This document shows positions 36,357-45,294 of a DNA stretch of 64,000 bases, in pieces. The DNA comes from an uncultured Oscillospiraceae bacterium (lineage in GTDB: Bacteria; Bacillota; Clostridia; Oscillospirales; Acutalibacteraceae): NCBI GenBank assembly GCA_900552265.1, contig URZE01000007.1, forward strand, positions 1 through 64,000. Direction: 5' to 3'. The notes beneath the pieces are model-generated. The model made no database searches and had not been told where the DNA came from. It saw only the letters and a program-made list of their open reading frames with translations. Numbering within the stretch: the stretch's first letter is position 1; each line of letters opens with the position of its first letter. The position numbers and the translations under genes were made by a program.

Positions 36357-36401
36357 AAAGCAAGAACCCCGCTATGTGGCTGGAGGGGTTCTCTCTGCTT
36401 T
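36357..36401 (+). promoter_or_regulatory. Large hairpin after the TasA-like gene
   Basis: Two-part stem AAAGCA/TGCTTT outside GAACCCC/GGGGTTC, total 45 bases. No U tract follows (ACATGAACG), so it is not a classic terminator. It probably stabilises the upstream mRNA, raising the fibre protein over the downstream operon genes, or terminates weakly. Confidence 0.65.
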
Positions 36402-36480
36402 ACATGAACGCTTCGTTATGTGCTACGTTGATGTAAGGTAAAGAAAAAGCAAAACACCTTTAGAAAGAGAAGAAATGTAG

Positions 36481-37257
36481 ATGAATATAAAAAAAGTTGT
36501 ACATAAATGGATTTTTCCATCATTTTTCACTTTGTTCATATTGGAATGCATAATCTTACCATCTATGCTCGGAATGACTCAGTGTACAAATAAAGGAATC
36601 CCGGAACACATTCTTACATACACAACCGGAAGATTAATATGGGATATAAACACGAAAATAGATTCTTCCGGTTCTGCAAAACTATCACTTTTTGAAAACA
36701 ATTATGGTATATTAGAAGGAACTGATTCGGTACCGATAATACTTCCCGGAATGGATAATAAGTGTTTTGTACACTTAAATAATTCTACAAAAAATGACGT
36801 TAATTACACCGCAGTTTTATGCGAAAGGAAATCTGAAAATTTGATATATCTCAAAACACGCATGAATTGCAGTAATTCTGTTGATACAAATGATTATAAA
36901 CTTCCCGATACAGCTTCAGATTGCAAAGTTATAAAAGCCATTACAGGAACATTATGCGGAAAAGAAATACAAAATTTCGACATTGAATGCTTTTGGGATT
37001 ATCAGGGAAAAAGTGAAGAAGAAATCGAAGAATCGATTACCACCGATTTAGATTCAATATCAGTTTTAAATCCGGGAGAAAGTATTTTTGTTGGATTATA
37101 TATAACCATTGAGGACAACGGAAAAACTGTTTTCCCCCAAACCGGAGATACTATGTCGGTTTACAGTGTTTATACAATTCTCATAGTTTTCAGTTTTTTG
37201 GCTTTGGGTGTACTATGGATTATTTTACGTAGGAAAAAGAGTGATGAAATTGATTAA
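36481..37257 (+). CDS. Surface protein with sortase-type FPQTGD anchor
   Basis: A 258-residue exported protein. An N-terminal hydrophobic segment (about 12-32) acts as signal or anchor; the extracellular domain (about 33-215) is beta-rich with five to six Cys; the C-terminus has FPQTGD (about 220-225), a hydrophobic span (about 230-250) and RRKK, the exact layout of a sortase cell-wall sorting signal with Phe for the usual Leu. It could be the wall-attached base of the TasA-like fibre. No sortase gene lies in the window. It overlaps the following gene by 14 bases. Confidence 0.75.
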   Translation: MNIKKVVHKWIFPSFFTLFILECIILPSMLGMTQCTNKGIPEHILTYTTGRLIWDINTKIDSSGSAKLSLFENNYGILEGTDSVPIILPGMDNKCFVHLNNSTKNDVNYTAVLCERKSENLIYLKTRMNCSNSVDTNDYKLPDTASDCKVIKAITGTLCGKEIQNFDIECFWDYQGKSEEEIEESITTDLDSISVLNPGESIFVGLYITIEDNGKTVFPQTGDTMSVYSVYTILIVFSFLALGVLWIILRRKKSDEID

Positions 37258-37798
37258 ATTTGATAATTTAAAAAAATTTTTTAACTGTCTTATAAACACA
37301 TTAATTCTACTTTTACTGTGCTTAAATCTATATACGATACTTGCGAAAAATGTGTTTCATATAAAATATCCAACAATAATGGGATATTATTCTGCTGTTG
37401 TTGTTTCAGGTAGTATGTCGGGAAGCATTGAAGTCGATGACATGGTTATAACCCAAAAGCAATCCGAATATAGGGTTTCCGACATTATAACGTTTGTAAA
37501 TTCAGGTACTGCAGTTACTCACAGAATAATTGGTATAGCAGAAAATGGTTATCGAACCAAAGGAGATGCAAATAATACTGAAGATTTAGGTGAACCTGTT
37601 AAATATGATTCAATTGTGGGAAAAGTCGTGTTTGTAATACCTAAAATAGGTAAAGCAGTGAGCTTTCTTTCTTCTCCGTTTGGTATTATGTGCCTAATTT
37701 TCAGTATGATTTTGTTTATTAAATTGCCTAAATTTTTTGAAAATAGAAACAATGTTCAAAATAAAGTTTCGGTTAAGAGGGCGGATGAAGTAAAGTGA
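37244..37798 (+). CDS. sipW: ER-type (SipW) signal peptidase I, second copy
   Basis: A 184-residue relative of the first signal peptidase, with an N-terminal helix (about 12-32), catalytic Ser in VVVSGSMSGS, His in AVTHRIIG, Asp in RTKGDANNTED, and a C-terminal helix (about 142-160). Having two in one operon suggests different substrate preferences, for example the upstream versus the downstream TasA-like proteins. The start is ATG 37244, inside the end of the previous gene; GTG 37241 is an alternative. Confidence 0.9.
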   Translation: MKLIKFDNLKKFFNCLINTLILLLLCLNLYTILAKNVFHIKYPTIMGYYSAVVVSGSMSGSIEVDDMVITQKQSEYRVSDIITFVNSGTAVTHRIIGIAENGYRTKGDANNTEDLGEPVKYDSIVGKVVFVIPKIGKAVSFLSSPFGIMCLIFSMILFIKLPKFFENRNNVQNKVSVKRADEVK

Positions 37799-38451
37799 GA
37801 TTTGAAGAAAACTATAAAAAATATAAATCAAATCGTTTTATTTATTTAATCTATCTTTTTATTTTTTCATTGATGCTTTCGGGTGCAACCGTTTCACGAT
37901 ATGTGATAAATTCTAACATCAGTGACTCTGCTCGTGTTGCATATTTCGGAGAACTCTACATTACGGACGGTAAAAATCCTTACGAAGAGGAAAACATTAA
38001 TATTGTACCGGGCATGGAATACGAAAAAAATGCAACGGTAAATTTTGACGGAAGTGAAGTAGAATCATGCATTTTTCTTAAAATAAATTATCCCGAATGG
38101 GTTTATGACAATGTAAATAGAAGTTTTTCGTATATGTGCAATGACAAAGAAATGGTTTTTTGGAACATCTGCAAAGAATGGAATTATTTAAAAAAAGATG
38201 AAACGGGAAATATTTTTTACATATTTATTCCATCTAATACAAAATTTTGTCAAAGCATTATATATGATAACGTAATGAAAGTACCGTCAGAAATTACAAA
38301 TTCAGATATTCAAGCTGTTCCCGAAGGTGCAAACCTTAAATTTGAAGTTTTTGTTACTCAAGTAAATGATTCCGAAACAGATTATAGTAGCGACAATATA
38401 TCTCAACAGAGAGCTTGCTCCACGTGGAATATTTTAAATGGATTAAATTAA
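37795..38451 (+). CDS. Camelysin/TasA-like exported protein, second
   Basis: A 218-residue protein with a SipW-cognate signal: basic N-terminus (KSNR), hydrophobic core LFIFSLMLSGATVSRYVI and SDSARVAYFGEL. The mature domain (about 45-218) has the family's early GELYITDG and a middle with five or six Cys. GTG start overlaps the upstream stop by 4 bases (GTGA), so it is translated with the second SipW, which makes that enzyme its likely processor. It is shorter and more Cys-rich than the first TasA-like protein, suggesting a minor or tip subunit. Confidence 0.8.
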   Translation: MRFEENYKKYKSNRFIYLIYLFIFSLMLSGATVSRYVINSNISDSARVAYFGELYITDGKNPYEEENINIVPGMEYEKNATVNFDGSEVESCIFLKINYPEWVYDNVNRSFSYMCNDKEMVFWNICKEWNYLKKDETGNIFYIFIPSNTKFCQSIIYDNVMKVPSEITNSDIQAVPEGANLKFEVFVTQVNDSETDYSSDNISQQRACSTWNILNGLN

Positions 38452-38476
38452 AAATTTTAATAAAAAGGTGAGAAAT

Positions 38477-38983
38477 ATGTTTCATAAAAGAAAAAATCAA
38501 ATATGGATAATATTTTTAAATGCTGTTTTATTATTTCTTTATATAATGATAAATTTAAATATTGAGAAAAAATTTAATGATGAAGAATTGACTTTTTACA
38601 TGGGAAATAATGAAAAAACCACAACTAATACTGTTACTTCAGATGCAAATTCAACTTACGGAAATTTGAAAATAATACGCCAAAACTGTAGTGATGAAAG
38701 CAATGGTACCCAAATTTTTATTTATAAAATAACCAGTCTTCAAGACGAAAACAACGTTATTTTTGTTTCGATTCCAGGTAATGGAAGCGCCACGATCAAC
38801 GAACTTTTGTGCGGGAACTATAATGTGCAACAATTGAATGAATGGTCGTGGAGATATGAAGGAGAATCGCAAAATATAAATTTGACCGAAAGTGGTTCTG
38901 TTGTCACATTTGAAAAAACCTCTAATAATGAAAAATGGCTCAGCGGGAGTGGAAACGTAATTACAAATTCCAAAAAGAGGTGA
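38477..38983 (+). CDS. Exported prealbumin-like-fold (Cna B/SpaA-like) protein
   Basis: A 168-residue protein with an N-terminal hydrophobic anchor (about 10-28) and a C-terminal beta domain (about 50-165). The pattern GNGSATINELLCGNYNV, then WSWRYEG and a final FEKTSNNEKWLSGSGNV is typical of prealbumin-like domains found in Gram-positive surface proteins and TasA-type clusters. No sorting signal is present, so it would remain membrane-anchored or associate with the fibre. I use ATG 38477 since the earlier GTG at 38468 overlaps the AAGGTG. Confidence 0.7.
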   Translation: MFHKRKNQIWIIFLNAVLLFLYIMINLNIEKKFNDEELTFYMGNNEKTTTNTVTSDANSTYGNLKIIRQNCSDESNGTQIFIYKITSLQDENNVIFVSIPGNGSATINELLCGNYNVQQLNEWSWRYEGESQNINLTESGSVVTFEKTSNNEKWLSGSGNVITNSKKR

Positions 38984-38989
38984 AAAATA

Positions 38990-39574
38990 ATGAAGTTTAG
39001 AAAAAAATTGGTATTAGTAACATTAATTTCTGCGTTGACTTTGTGTGCTATCGGTAAAACTGTATCATTTATGATGAAGCATTCAAAAGTAAAAGATATC
39101 TTTAAAAAAAGTAGTGTTTCTTGTGCTGTATATGAAAAATTTGATAATTCTGAAATTACAGGAAATAACAAAAATAAAAATAAAGGTGAAACAATAGGTG
39201 AAATAAAACTCGAAAATACAGGAAATATTCCTGCATACATGAGGTTTAAAATTATATCTTACTGGGAAGATTATGACGGGAATATTGTTTCTGAGCCATC
39301 AGAAATTCCAAATATAGTTTTAAATGAAGAAAATTGGATAAAAAACTCCGAAAATACTTATTATTTTAAATCTGTAGTAAAGCCGGGAGAAAAAACTGCA
39401 AACGCATTGCGTGAATCATTTACACTTAAAAACAAAAAAATTGAAGATGGTTCATATATTTACCAGGTTGTTCAGATAATTCCCGAAGCTATGCAGTACA
39501 TTGTTAAAGAAGAAATTTCAAAAGTTTGGAACGTAAATTTCAAAGACGATTTGATTGTATCTGTAAATCAATAG
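38990..39574 (+). CDS. TasA-type operon exported protein, third
   Basis: A 194-residue exported protein. The signal is of a variant type: MKFRKKLVLV, hydrophobic core to about residue 22, GKTVSFMMKHSKVKDIF and then SSVSCAVYEKFD. The mature domain has the LENTGNIPAYMRFKI stretch common to camelysin-cluster proteins, where it forms part of a beta sandwich. It is the last gene of the operon, close behind the prealbumin-like gene after AAAGAGGTG. Its exact role (anchor, adaptor or subunit) cannot be told from sequence. Confidence 0.7.
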   Translation: MKFRKKLVLVTLISALTLCAIGKTVSFMMKHSKVKDIFKKSSVSCAVYEKFDNSEITGNNKNKNKGETIGEIKLENTGNIPAYMRFKIISYWEDYDGNIVSEPSEIPNIVLNEENWIKNSENTYYFKSVVKPGEKTANALRESFTLKNKKIEDGSYIYQVVQIIPEAMQYIVKEEISKVWNVNFKDDLIVSVNQ

Positions 39575-40046
39575 TATATATTGATATTAATGGTAATTAA
39601 AAAAGTAAGTACATATGATTAATTTATATCGTCTGTAAAATTTCATGATTTAATTTTAAGATTTAGCTATAAAAATTTGTTTATAAAGTAGAGTATAATT
39701 TTCAGAAATTTTAAAATTAAAAAATTAGTAATTAAATATGTGAAAATGTATGACATAAATAATTGTTGTTTATGGATTAAGCAAATGCTCTTTAAATTTA
39801 ACTTTTCTGTAAAATTTGTTCTGAATGATTAAATTGTTTTATTAGAATTTTAAAATGCAAATAATTTTGTATTATGAGTAAAATTTAAATTATTTTTAAA
39901 GTTTATCTTGTTAATCAATTATTAAAATTTTTAACATTTTGTGAAAGGTGTTAATAAGCTGTGAATTTATTTTGAATATGTGAGTTTATGATTTTTATTT
40001 TTTTATGTTGTAAGGGAAATTTGAAATTTTTTATCAAAATATACAA
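39575..40046. other. AT-rich intergenic stretch
   Basis: About 470 bases of very AT-rich sequence between the fibre operon and the orphan gene at 40101-41120. No open frame, promoter or recognisable RNA gene could be supported. It ends in a hairpin at 40047-40072. Confidence 0.5.
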
Positions 40047-40072
40047 CACACAGCTGTATCAACAACTGTGTG
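40047..40072. terminator. Hairpin between convergent transcripts
   Basis: Stem CACACAG/CTGTGTG with a 12-base loop, followed by CAATTTTT on the plus strand. It may end the fibre operon and also the minus-strand gene, where the U tract is poorer. Confidence 0.55.
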
Positions 40073-40100
40073 CAATTTTTAAAAATTTGTATGGTATATA

Positions 40101-41120
40101 TTAATCCAGACTTAGATTTAGATCCTTTTTTGAACGTTTTTTAATAATTTTTGGTTGATGGAGTTTTGCATAAGCATAATTAACTATATCATCTATGTTA
40201 TTTGATGATAAATTTGCATGACCTTGAGGTGTATCTAGTGTCATTGGATAGATTTGTTCTGATTTTTCTTTTGGTAAAAATTCTTTTAAAGATCGTAACG
40301 TATTGTTGTATTCATAAACAGATTCGAAAGCTTTGGTTGTACAGATGTTTAGTTTGTTCAGTAATGGGAGAATTTTCTTTTTTAAGGATTTTTTTTCAAT
40401 TTCTTCAGCTTTTTTAATATTTCTTTCATGAATTTCTTTAATTTTTCTATTTTTATTTTTTAACTTGTCTAAATCTTTATCAATACCGCTGTCTTCTAGA
40501 GAACCACTGCTTTTTGTTTCTGATAATTTATTGTATTTTACAGCTGTATTATTATATTCTTCCACGTTTTCATTAATTTCTCTATCTGTACCAGGAGGTG
40601 TTGGAATGGGCTCGTTATCATTTTTTGCCAGAGCATTTTTTACCCATTTTCTTGGTAATAATTTTATACCACATTGTAATTCTTGCGCCATATTGGATTC
40701 ATTGTTATAAATTCCCTTACAGATTTTTTCCGATAGAGCTGTATCATCGTTAGTTGGTTTTTTTGTTATGTCATCAAGAGAAAATTTACCCAAGTCTCTG
40801 AAGGAAAATTTTGTTTTATGACTTATATATCGATTCTTACTTGCGTGTATTCCGTCTTCGCTTACTTTTAGTAGTGGTTTTTTTACTTTTATTTCAGTTG
40901 GTTTAACATTTTTTGAAGAAGTAACCGCTATGCATAGACGCTTTCTGTAATTTAAACTTGAAAATTTTGAAGAATCAACGGGTAAAACTATTGTTTTTCC
41001 TCCTTCTTCACCCAAGATAATTACCATATCGTTTTCTCCATAACAACTATTCGGTTTTTCCGCAGTAACCATTTTGAAAATACATTCTTCAGTTGCGAAA
41101 TCTTTTCCACGTCCTAACAT
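40101..41120 (-). CDS. Orphan protein of unknown function
   Basis: A 339-residue, Lys/Asn/Ser-rich cytoplasmic protein that I do not recognise. It has no signal peptide and no membrane segment. Residues 1-60 may form a small beta-rich domain (MVIILGEEGGKTIVLPVD); residues 90-190 are low-complexity and probably disordered, with PIPTPPG; residues 195-265 form a highly charged helical or coiled-coil region (LDKLKNKNRKIKEIHERN); the last 70 residues look like a separate domain ending in a basic tail. AAAGGAGG lies 8 bases upstream, so it is expressed. It has no operon partner. Lineage-specific proteins of this style are sometimes spore- or phage-related, but nothing here proves it. Confidence 0.6.
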   Translation of the reverse strand: MLGRGKDFATEECIFKMVTAEKPNSCYGENDMVIILGEEGGKTIVLPVDSSKFSSLNYRKRLCIAVTSSKNVKPTEIKVKKPLLKVSEDGIHASKNRYISHKTKFSFRDLGKFSLDDITKKPTNDDTALSEKICKGIYNNESNMAQELQCGIKLLPRKWVKNALAKNDNEPIPTPPGTDREINENVEEYNNTAVKYNKLSETKSSGSLEDSGIDKDLDKLKNKNRKIKEIHERNIKKAEEIEKKSLKKKILPLLNKLNICTTKAFESVYEYNNTLRSLKEFLPKEKSEQIYPMTLDTPQGHANLSSNNIDDIVNYAYAKLHQPKIIKKRSKKDLNLSLD

Positions 41121-41230
41121 ATTATATTTCCTCCTTTTGATATTGTTTATAATTTAATTATACAAAATTTAAAATATATATCAAGTATAAATATAATTTT
41201 TTAAATGTTATCTAAAGGTGTAGGTTAAAT

Positions 41231-42898
41231 TTAAAATATACCTGAAATTTTTCCATCCGAGTCTATATCAATAATATTTGCTGCGGGGACCTTAGGAAGC
41301 CCGGGCATTTTTAGTATATTTCCCATTAACACTACAATAAAACCTGCTCCATTTGATAAAGTAATATCTCTGACTGTTACACTGAAATTTTTTGGACATC
41401 CCAGTTTTGATGCATCGTCGGAAATTGAGTATTGAGTTTTTGCAATGCATATGGGTAAGTTGCTTTTTTCGAGTTTTTCTATTTCCTTTATTGATTTTTC
41501 AGCTTCAGGAGTATAGTTAACTGAATCAGCTCTATAGATTTCATGTGCTATTTTAAAAATTTTATCCTTAATTTTACTTTTTTCAGAATATAGTAAATTA
41601 AAATCAGAATTTTCGTTACAGGCTTTAAAAACTTCTTTGGCTAAATCAATACCTCCCTTTCCTCCATTCGAAAATACGTCGCATATAGAGAATCTACAAT
41701 TTTTATCTTTACAATAATTTTTGATATAAACAATTTCTTTTTCTGTATCGCTTTCGAAGCGATTGAGTGCTACCACGACAGGAATTCCGTATTTTTTCAT
41801 ATTTTCTATGTGAATACCCAGATTTTCTATGCCTTTACGCAAAGCATTAACATTTTCAGATTTAAGATTGTTTATATTTTCTCCACCACTGTATTTTAGA
41901 GCTCTAATTGTAGCTACAATTACTATGCATGAAGGTTTAATATTTGCGTACCTGCACTTTATATCGAAAAATTTTTCTGCACCCAAATCTGCTCCGAAAC
42001 CGGCTTCAGTGATACAGTAATTAGCAAGTTTCATTGCTAATTTGGTGGCTCTTACAGAATTACATCCGTGAGCAATATTGGCAAATGGTCCACCATGAAT
42101 GATAATGGGTGTACCCTCTGTGGATTGAACTAAATTTGGATTGATGGCGTCTTTGAGAAGTGCAGCCATTGCTCCGTGCACTTTTAAATCTTTGGCATAT
42201 ATTGGAGCGTCTTCAGAAGAATAAGCAACTAATATATTTCCGAGTCTGTATTTTAAATCATCTAAATTTTCTGCTAAGCAAAGTATTGCCATTACTTCAG
42301 TTGCAACAGTTATTATAAATCCGTCCTCTCTTGGTACACCGTTAACTTTTCCACCTAAACCTATTACAATATTTCTTAAAGAACGGTCGTTCATATCCAT
42401 GCAACGACGAATAAATATTTTTCGAGTATCAATCTTAAGTTCGTTTCCCTGGTGGATATGATTGTCTAAAGTTGCACAAAGGAGATTGTTAGCACAGGTT
42501 ATGGCATGCATGTCACCTGTAAAATGAAGATTAATGTCTTCCATTGGAAGAGCCTGAGAGTATCCTCCTCCGGTTGCGCCGCCCTTGATTCCAAATACAG
42601 GACCCAAAGATGGTTCACGTAGAGTTGTGATGGCATTTTTTCCGAGTTGATGCATTGCTTGACCGAGTCCTATTGTAACTGTGGTTTTTCCTTCTCCGGC
42701 GGGAGTAGGGTTGATGGCGGTGACAAGTATAACTTTTCCATCAGGATTATTTTTTGTTTTTTCGTAAACACTGTTTTTAATTTTTGCTTTATAATTTCCG
42801 TAAAGTTCTATTTCGTCGTGACTTAATCCCAATTTTTTAGCTATTGTTGTAATAGGTTTTAATTTTATACTGTTTGCGATTTCTATATCTGTAAGCAT
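41231..42898 (-). CDS. fhs: Formate-tetrahydrofolate ligase
   Basis: Cytoplasmic enzyme of 555 residues, the usual length, joining formate to THF with ATP to give 10-formyl-THF. P-loop [16 protein letters not shown] at about residue 64-80; [18 protein letters not shown] and FTGDMHAI are family signatures. It supplies one-carbon units for purines and for formyl-Met-tRNA, and fmt, which uses 10-formyl-THF, is nearby at 44.3 kb. In acetogens it is a Wood-Ljungdahl enzyme, but other genes of that pathway are not in the window. It stands alone. Confidence 0.97.
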   Translation of the reverse strand: MLTDIEIANSIKLKPITTIAKKLGLSHDEIELYGNYKAKIKNSVYEKTKNNPDGKVILVTAINPTPAGEGKTTVTIGLGQAMHQLGKNAITTLREPSLGPVFGIKGGATGGGYSQALPMEDINLHFTGDMHAITCANNLLCATLDNHIHQGNELKIDTRKIFIRRCMDMNDRSLRNIVIGLGGKVNGVPREDGFIITVATEVMAILCLAENLDDLKYRLGNILVAYSSEDAPIYAKDLKVHGAMAALLKDAINPNLVQSTEGTPIIIHGGPFANIAHGCNSVRATKLAMKLANYCITEAGFGADLGAEKFFDIKCRYANIKPSCIVIVATIRALKYSGGENINNLKSENVNALRKGIENLGIHIENMKKYGIPVVVALNRFESDTEKEIVYIKNYCKDKNCRFSICDVFSNGGKGGIDLAKEVFKACNENSDFNLLYSEKSKIKDKIFKIAHEIYRADSVNYTPEAEKSIKEIEKLEKSNLPICIAKTQYSISDDASKLGCPKNFSVTVRDITLSNGAGFIVVLMGNILKMPGLPKVPAANIIDIDSDGKISGIF

Positions 42899-43050
42899 TA
42901 TAAAAACTCCTTTTAGGTTATAGATAACATATTTAAATAATTTAATGTTGAATAAATTGTGGAATATGTGAAAAAAGTTAAAATGTTTAAATGAATATAT
43001 TTTAAAAATTATTAATTGAAAATTATAAATAATTATAAAAACTTAATTTT

Positions 43051-43087
43051 AAATCCATTCAAACATTTTCGTTCAAATGGATTTTTT
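43051..43087. terminator. Possible terminator hairpin downstream of the glycosyltransferase gene
   Basis: Stem AAATCCATT/AATGGATTT with an inner partial CAAAC/GTT pairing. A run of six T follows only on the plus strand, yet the gene it abuts is on the minus strand, so its orientation is uncertain. Confidence 0.4.
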
Positions 43088-43088
43088 G

Positions 43089-44306
43089 CTATTCTTTTAT
43101 AAAATTTTTCATAAGGTTGAAAATATTTTTTAGAGAATCGGACTTATCAAAATTAATACAGTTATATTTCATTGCTTGAAGTTTTTCGGGATCAGAAATA
43201 AGTTCGCTTACAGTTTTTGAAATATCATCAGACGAACTCAATTTCACTGCCATATTGTTACTTACAAGGAAATTTGCATTTTCCTCTTCTTGTCCGGGAA
43301 TTGCATCATAAAGAGCCATTGGAAGATTGCAAGCTAAAGCTTCACTCACTGTAAGGCCACCGGGTTTAGTTAATATCAAATCAGATACGCTCATGTATTT
43401 TTCTACTTCATTAGTGAAATAGATAAGTTGTGTGTTTTTATGATATTTATTACTTTGTGTTTCGCTTTGATACTTTTTTATAAACTTCATACGTTTAAGT
43501 TCGGGAGCTTTTTCTGAGATTTTTGCAAGAATTTTGTCTCGTATATCAGTCTTTTTACCTGAAATTACATTTTGCATATTTTCATAAAGTTTTTTGTTTT
43601 TTCCTGTAATTATTATTATCTGAAAATCCTGTTTTATGGATTGAAGTTCATTGTAAATTTTTTCTATGTTTGTTAAACCACAGCTTCCCGCCATTATAAG
43701 AATAGTGGGAATATTATTTTTTAAATTAAGTTCTTTTTTAAGTTTTTCTCTGTTTTGTGTGCTGAAAAAAGCATCATCTACAGGTATTCCGAAAGGAAAT
43801 ATTTTATTAGATTCAACGTCCATTTTAATCATTGGCGTAATCATATTTTCGTTAGCCACTATATATGCATCTACATAAGGATTTATCCAAGTTCTGTGAG
43901 GAGCATAATCAGTCATTATGCAGATTAGCGGAACGTTTGTTTTTTTGTGTTTTTTGAGTTTAGAAATCATTTCTGTGGTGAAAGGATGTGTTGTTACTAT
44001 TACGTCAGGATCATTGGATTTTAGAAGTGGAATTAGTTTATTACTTATAAGGCTGTTGGTTTTTCCAATAATACTGTTGACCGATTTTTTATTTGATGAC
44101 TTATACATCATTTTCCAAAGGATAGGATTTTTTGTAGCGACATATTCGTACACTTCGGTAACCGTTTTATTAAGTAACGGACTTATATATTCTATTGCGT
44201 CTATAACTACGGCTTGTGAACCGTTTGAATCAATATAATCTTTAAGAGCATTTGCTGCGCTCATATGACCGCCTCCGGTAGAAGCGGACAGTATTACAAC
44301 TTTCAA
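43089..44306 (-). CDS. MGDG synthase/UgtP-family glycosyltransferase
   Basis: Membrane-associated GT28-type glycosyltransferase, 405 residues, related to processive diacylglycerol glucosyltransferase and plant MGDG synthase. The N-terminal SASTGGGHMSAANAL is the MGDG-synthase glycine loop, and the C-terminal nucleotide-sugar site is LTKPGGLTVSEALACNLPM with PGQEEENA (about 325-360). A variable insert with Lys/Gln-rich sequence (about 245-290) is larger than in UgtP. It should transfer Glc or Gal from UDP-sugar to diacylglycerol to make membrane glycolipid; the exact sugar is not predictable. TTG start at 44306 after AAAGAGGT; last gene of a vanY-type/fmt/glycosyltransferase group with gaps of 22 and 27 bases. 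Confidence 0.85.
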   Translation of the reverse strand: MKVVILSASTGGGHMSAANALKDYIDSNGSQAVVIDAIEYISPLLNKTVTEVYEYVATKNPILWKMMYKSSNKKSVNSIIGKTNSLISNKLIPLLKSNDPDVIVTTHPFTTEMISKLKKHKKTNVPLICIMTDYAPHRTWINPYVDAYIVANENMITPMIKMDVESNKIFPFGIPVDDAFFSTQNREKLKKELNLKNNIPTILIMAGSCGLTNIEKIYNELQSIKQDFQIIIITGKNKKLYENMQNVISGKKTDIRDKILAKISEKAPELKRMKFIKKYQSETQSNKYHKNTQLIYFTNEVEKYMSVSDLILTKPGGLTVSEALACNLPMALYDAIPGQEEENANFLVSNNMAVKLSSSDDISKTVSELISDPEKLQAMKYNCINFDKSDSLKNIFNLMKNFIKE

Positions 44307-44333
44307 ATTTATACCTCTTTAAATTTATTTTAC

Positions 44334-45272
44334 CTATTTAAGTGGAATTAGTCCAAGAATTGTATTTGGTGACAACCTGTATCCTCTTGAAAAATCTCCG
44401 GCAGCCATTCTTTTTTTACCTTCTATTTGAACTTCAAGCAGCTGTAGCGAGGTGTTTTCTCCGCATCCGACAATAAGAGGGTCGGTGGAAATTATTTTTC
44501 CCGGTTGCGAAATTCGATATGTTGATACACGAGATTTATATATTTTAAAATTTTTACCTCTTAAAAGAGTGTGAGCGATTGGCCACGGGTTGGAACCACG
44601 TACCAAATTATGAATTTCTTGAGCGGGTTTGTTCCAGTCAATATCGCCTGTTATTTTGTCGAGAGGCGGTGACAAAGTAGCTTGACTGTCATCCTGCTTG
44701 ATTCTTTCGAGTGTACCGTTTTCAAGTTCTTTCAATGTTTTTATGAGTAGTTCTGCTCCAATAACGGATAATCTTTTTTTGAGTTCTTCCGAAGTTTCGT
44801 CATCATTTATCGAAACCTTGGTTTGCAGTAAAATATCACCTGTGTCAAGACCCTCGTCCATAAACATTGTAGAAATTCCGGTAACTTTATCACCGTTTAT
44901 AATGCTCCATTGAATTGGAGCAGCACCTCGATAATGAGGCAAAAGCGAACCGTGAACATTAATACATCCGTATTTTGGCATATCTATGATGTTCTTGGGA
45001 AGAATTTTTCCGTAAGCCACGACAGCTATTGCATCGGGCTTTAAGCTTTCTATTAAATCTGCGGTTTCTTGTATTTTTAATTTTTCCGGTTGAAAAACTT
45101 TCAAACCGTGTTCCAAAGCAAAAACTTTTACAGGAGGTGGTGTTATAATTCTTTTTCTTCCCTGAGGTTTGTCAGGTTTCGTAAAAACGCCACAAATTTC
45201 ATAATTCTCTTCTATAAGTTTCTTTAGCGAAGGCACTGCAAATTCAGGAGTGCCCATAAAAATGATTCTCAA
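44334..45272 (-). CDS. fmt: Methionyl-tRNA formyltransferase
   Basis: Cytoplasmic enzyme of 312 residues that formylates initiator Met-tRNA using 10-formyl-THF. N-terminal IIFMGTPEFAVPSL, the catalytic core with NVHGSLLPHYRGAAPIQWSI (Asn-His-Asp set) and DTGDIL are all present, followed by the C-terminal OB-like tRNA-binding domain (about 210-312). The start is TTG, 9 bases after GAGGTG. def is not adjacent, unlike in many bacteria; the neighbours here are the VanY-type gene and the glycolipid glycosyltransferase. Confidence 0.97.
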   Translation of the reverse strand: MRIIFMGTPEFAVPSLKKLIEENYEICGVFTKPDKPQGRKRIITPPPVKVFALEHGLKVFQPEKLKIQETADLIESLKPDAIAVVAYGKILPKNIIDMPKYGCINVHGSLLPHYRGAAPIQWSIINGDKVTGISTMFMDEGLDTGDILLQTKVSINDDETSEELKKRLSVIGAELLIKTLKELENGTLERIKQDDSQATLSPPLDKITGDIDWNKPAQEIHNLVRGSNPWPIAHTLLRGKNFKIYKSRVSTYRISQPGKIISTDPLIVGCGENTSLQLLEVQIEGKKRMAAGDFSRGYRLSPNTILGLIPLK

Positions 45273-45294
45273 AATTTTACACCTCGGTAATAAA

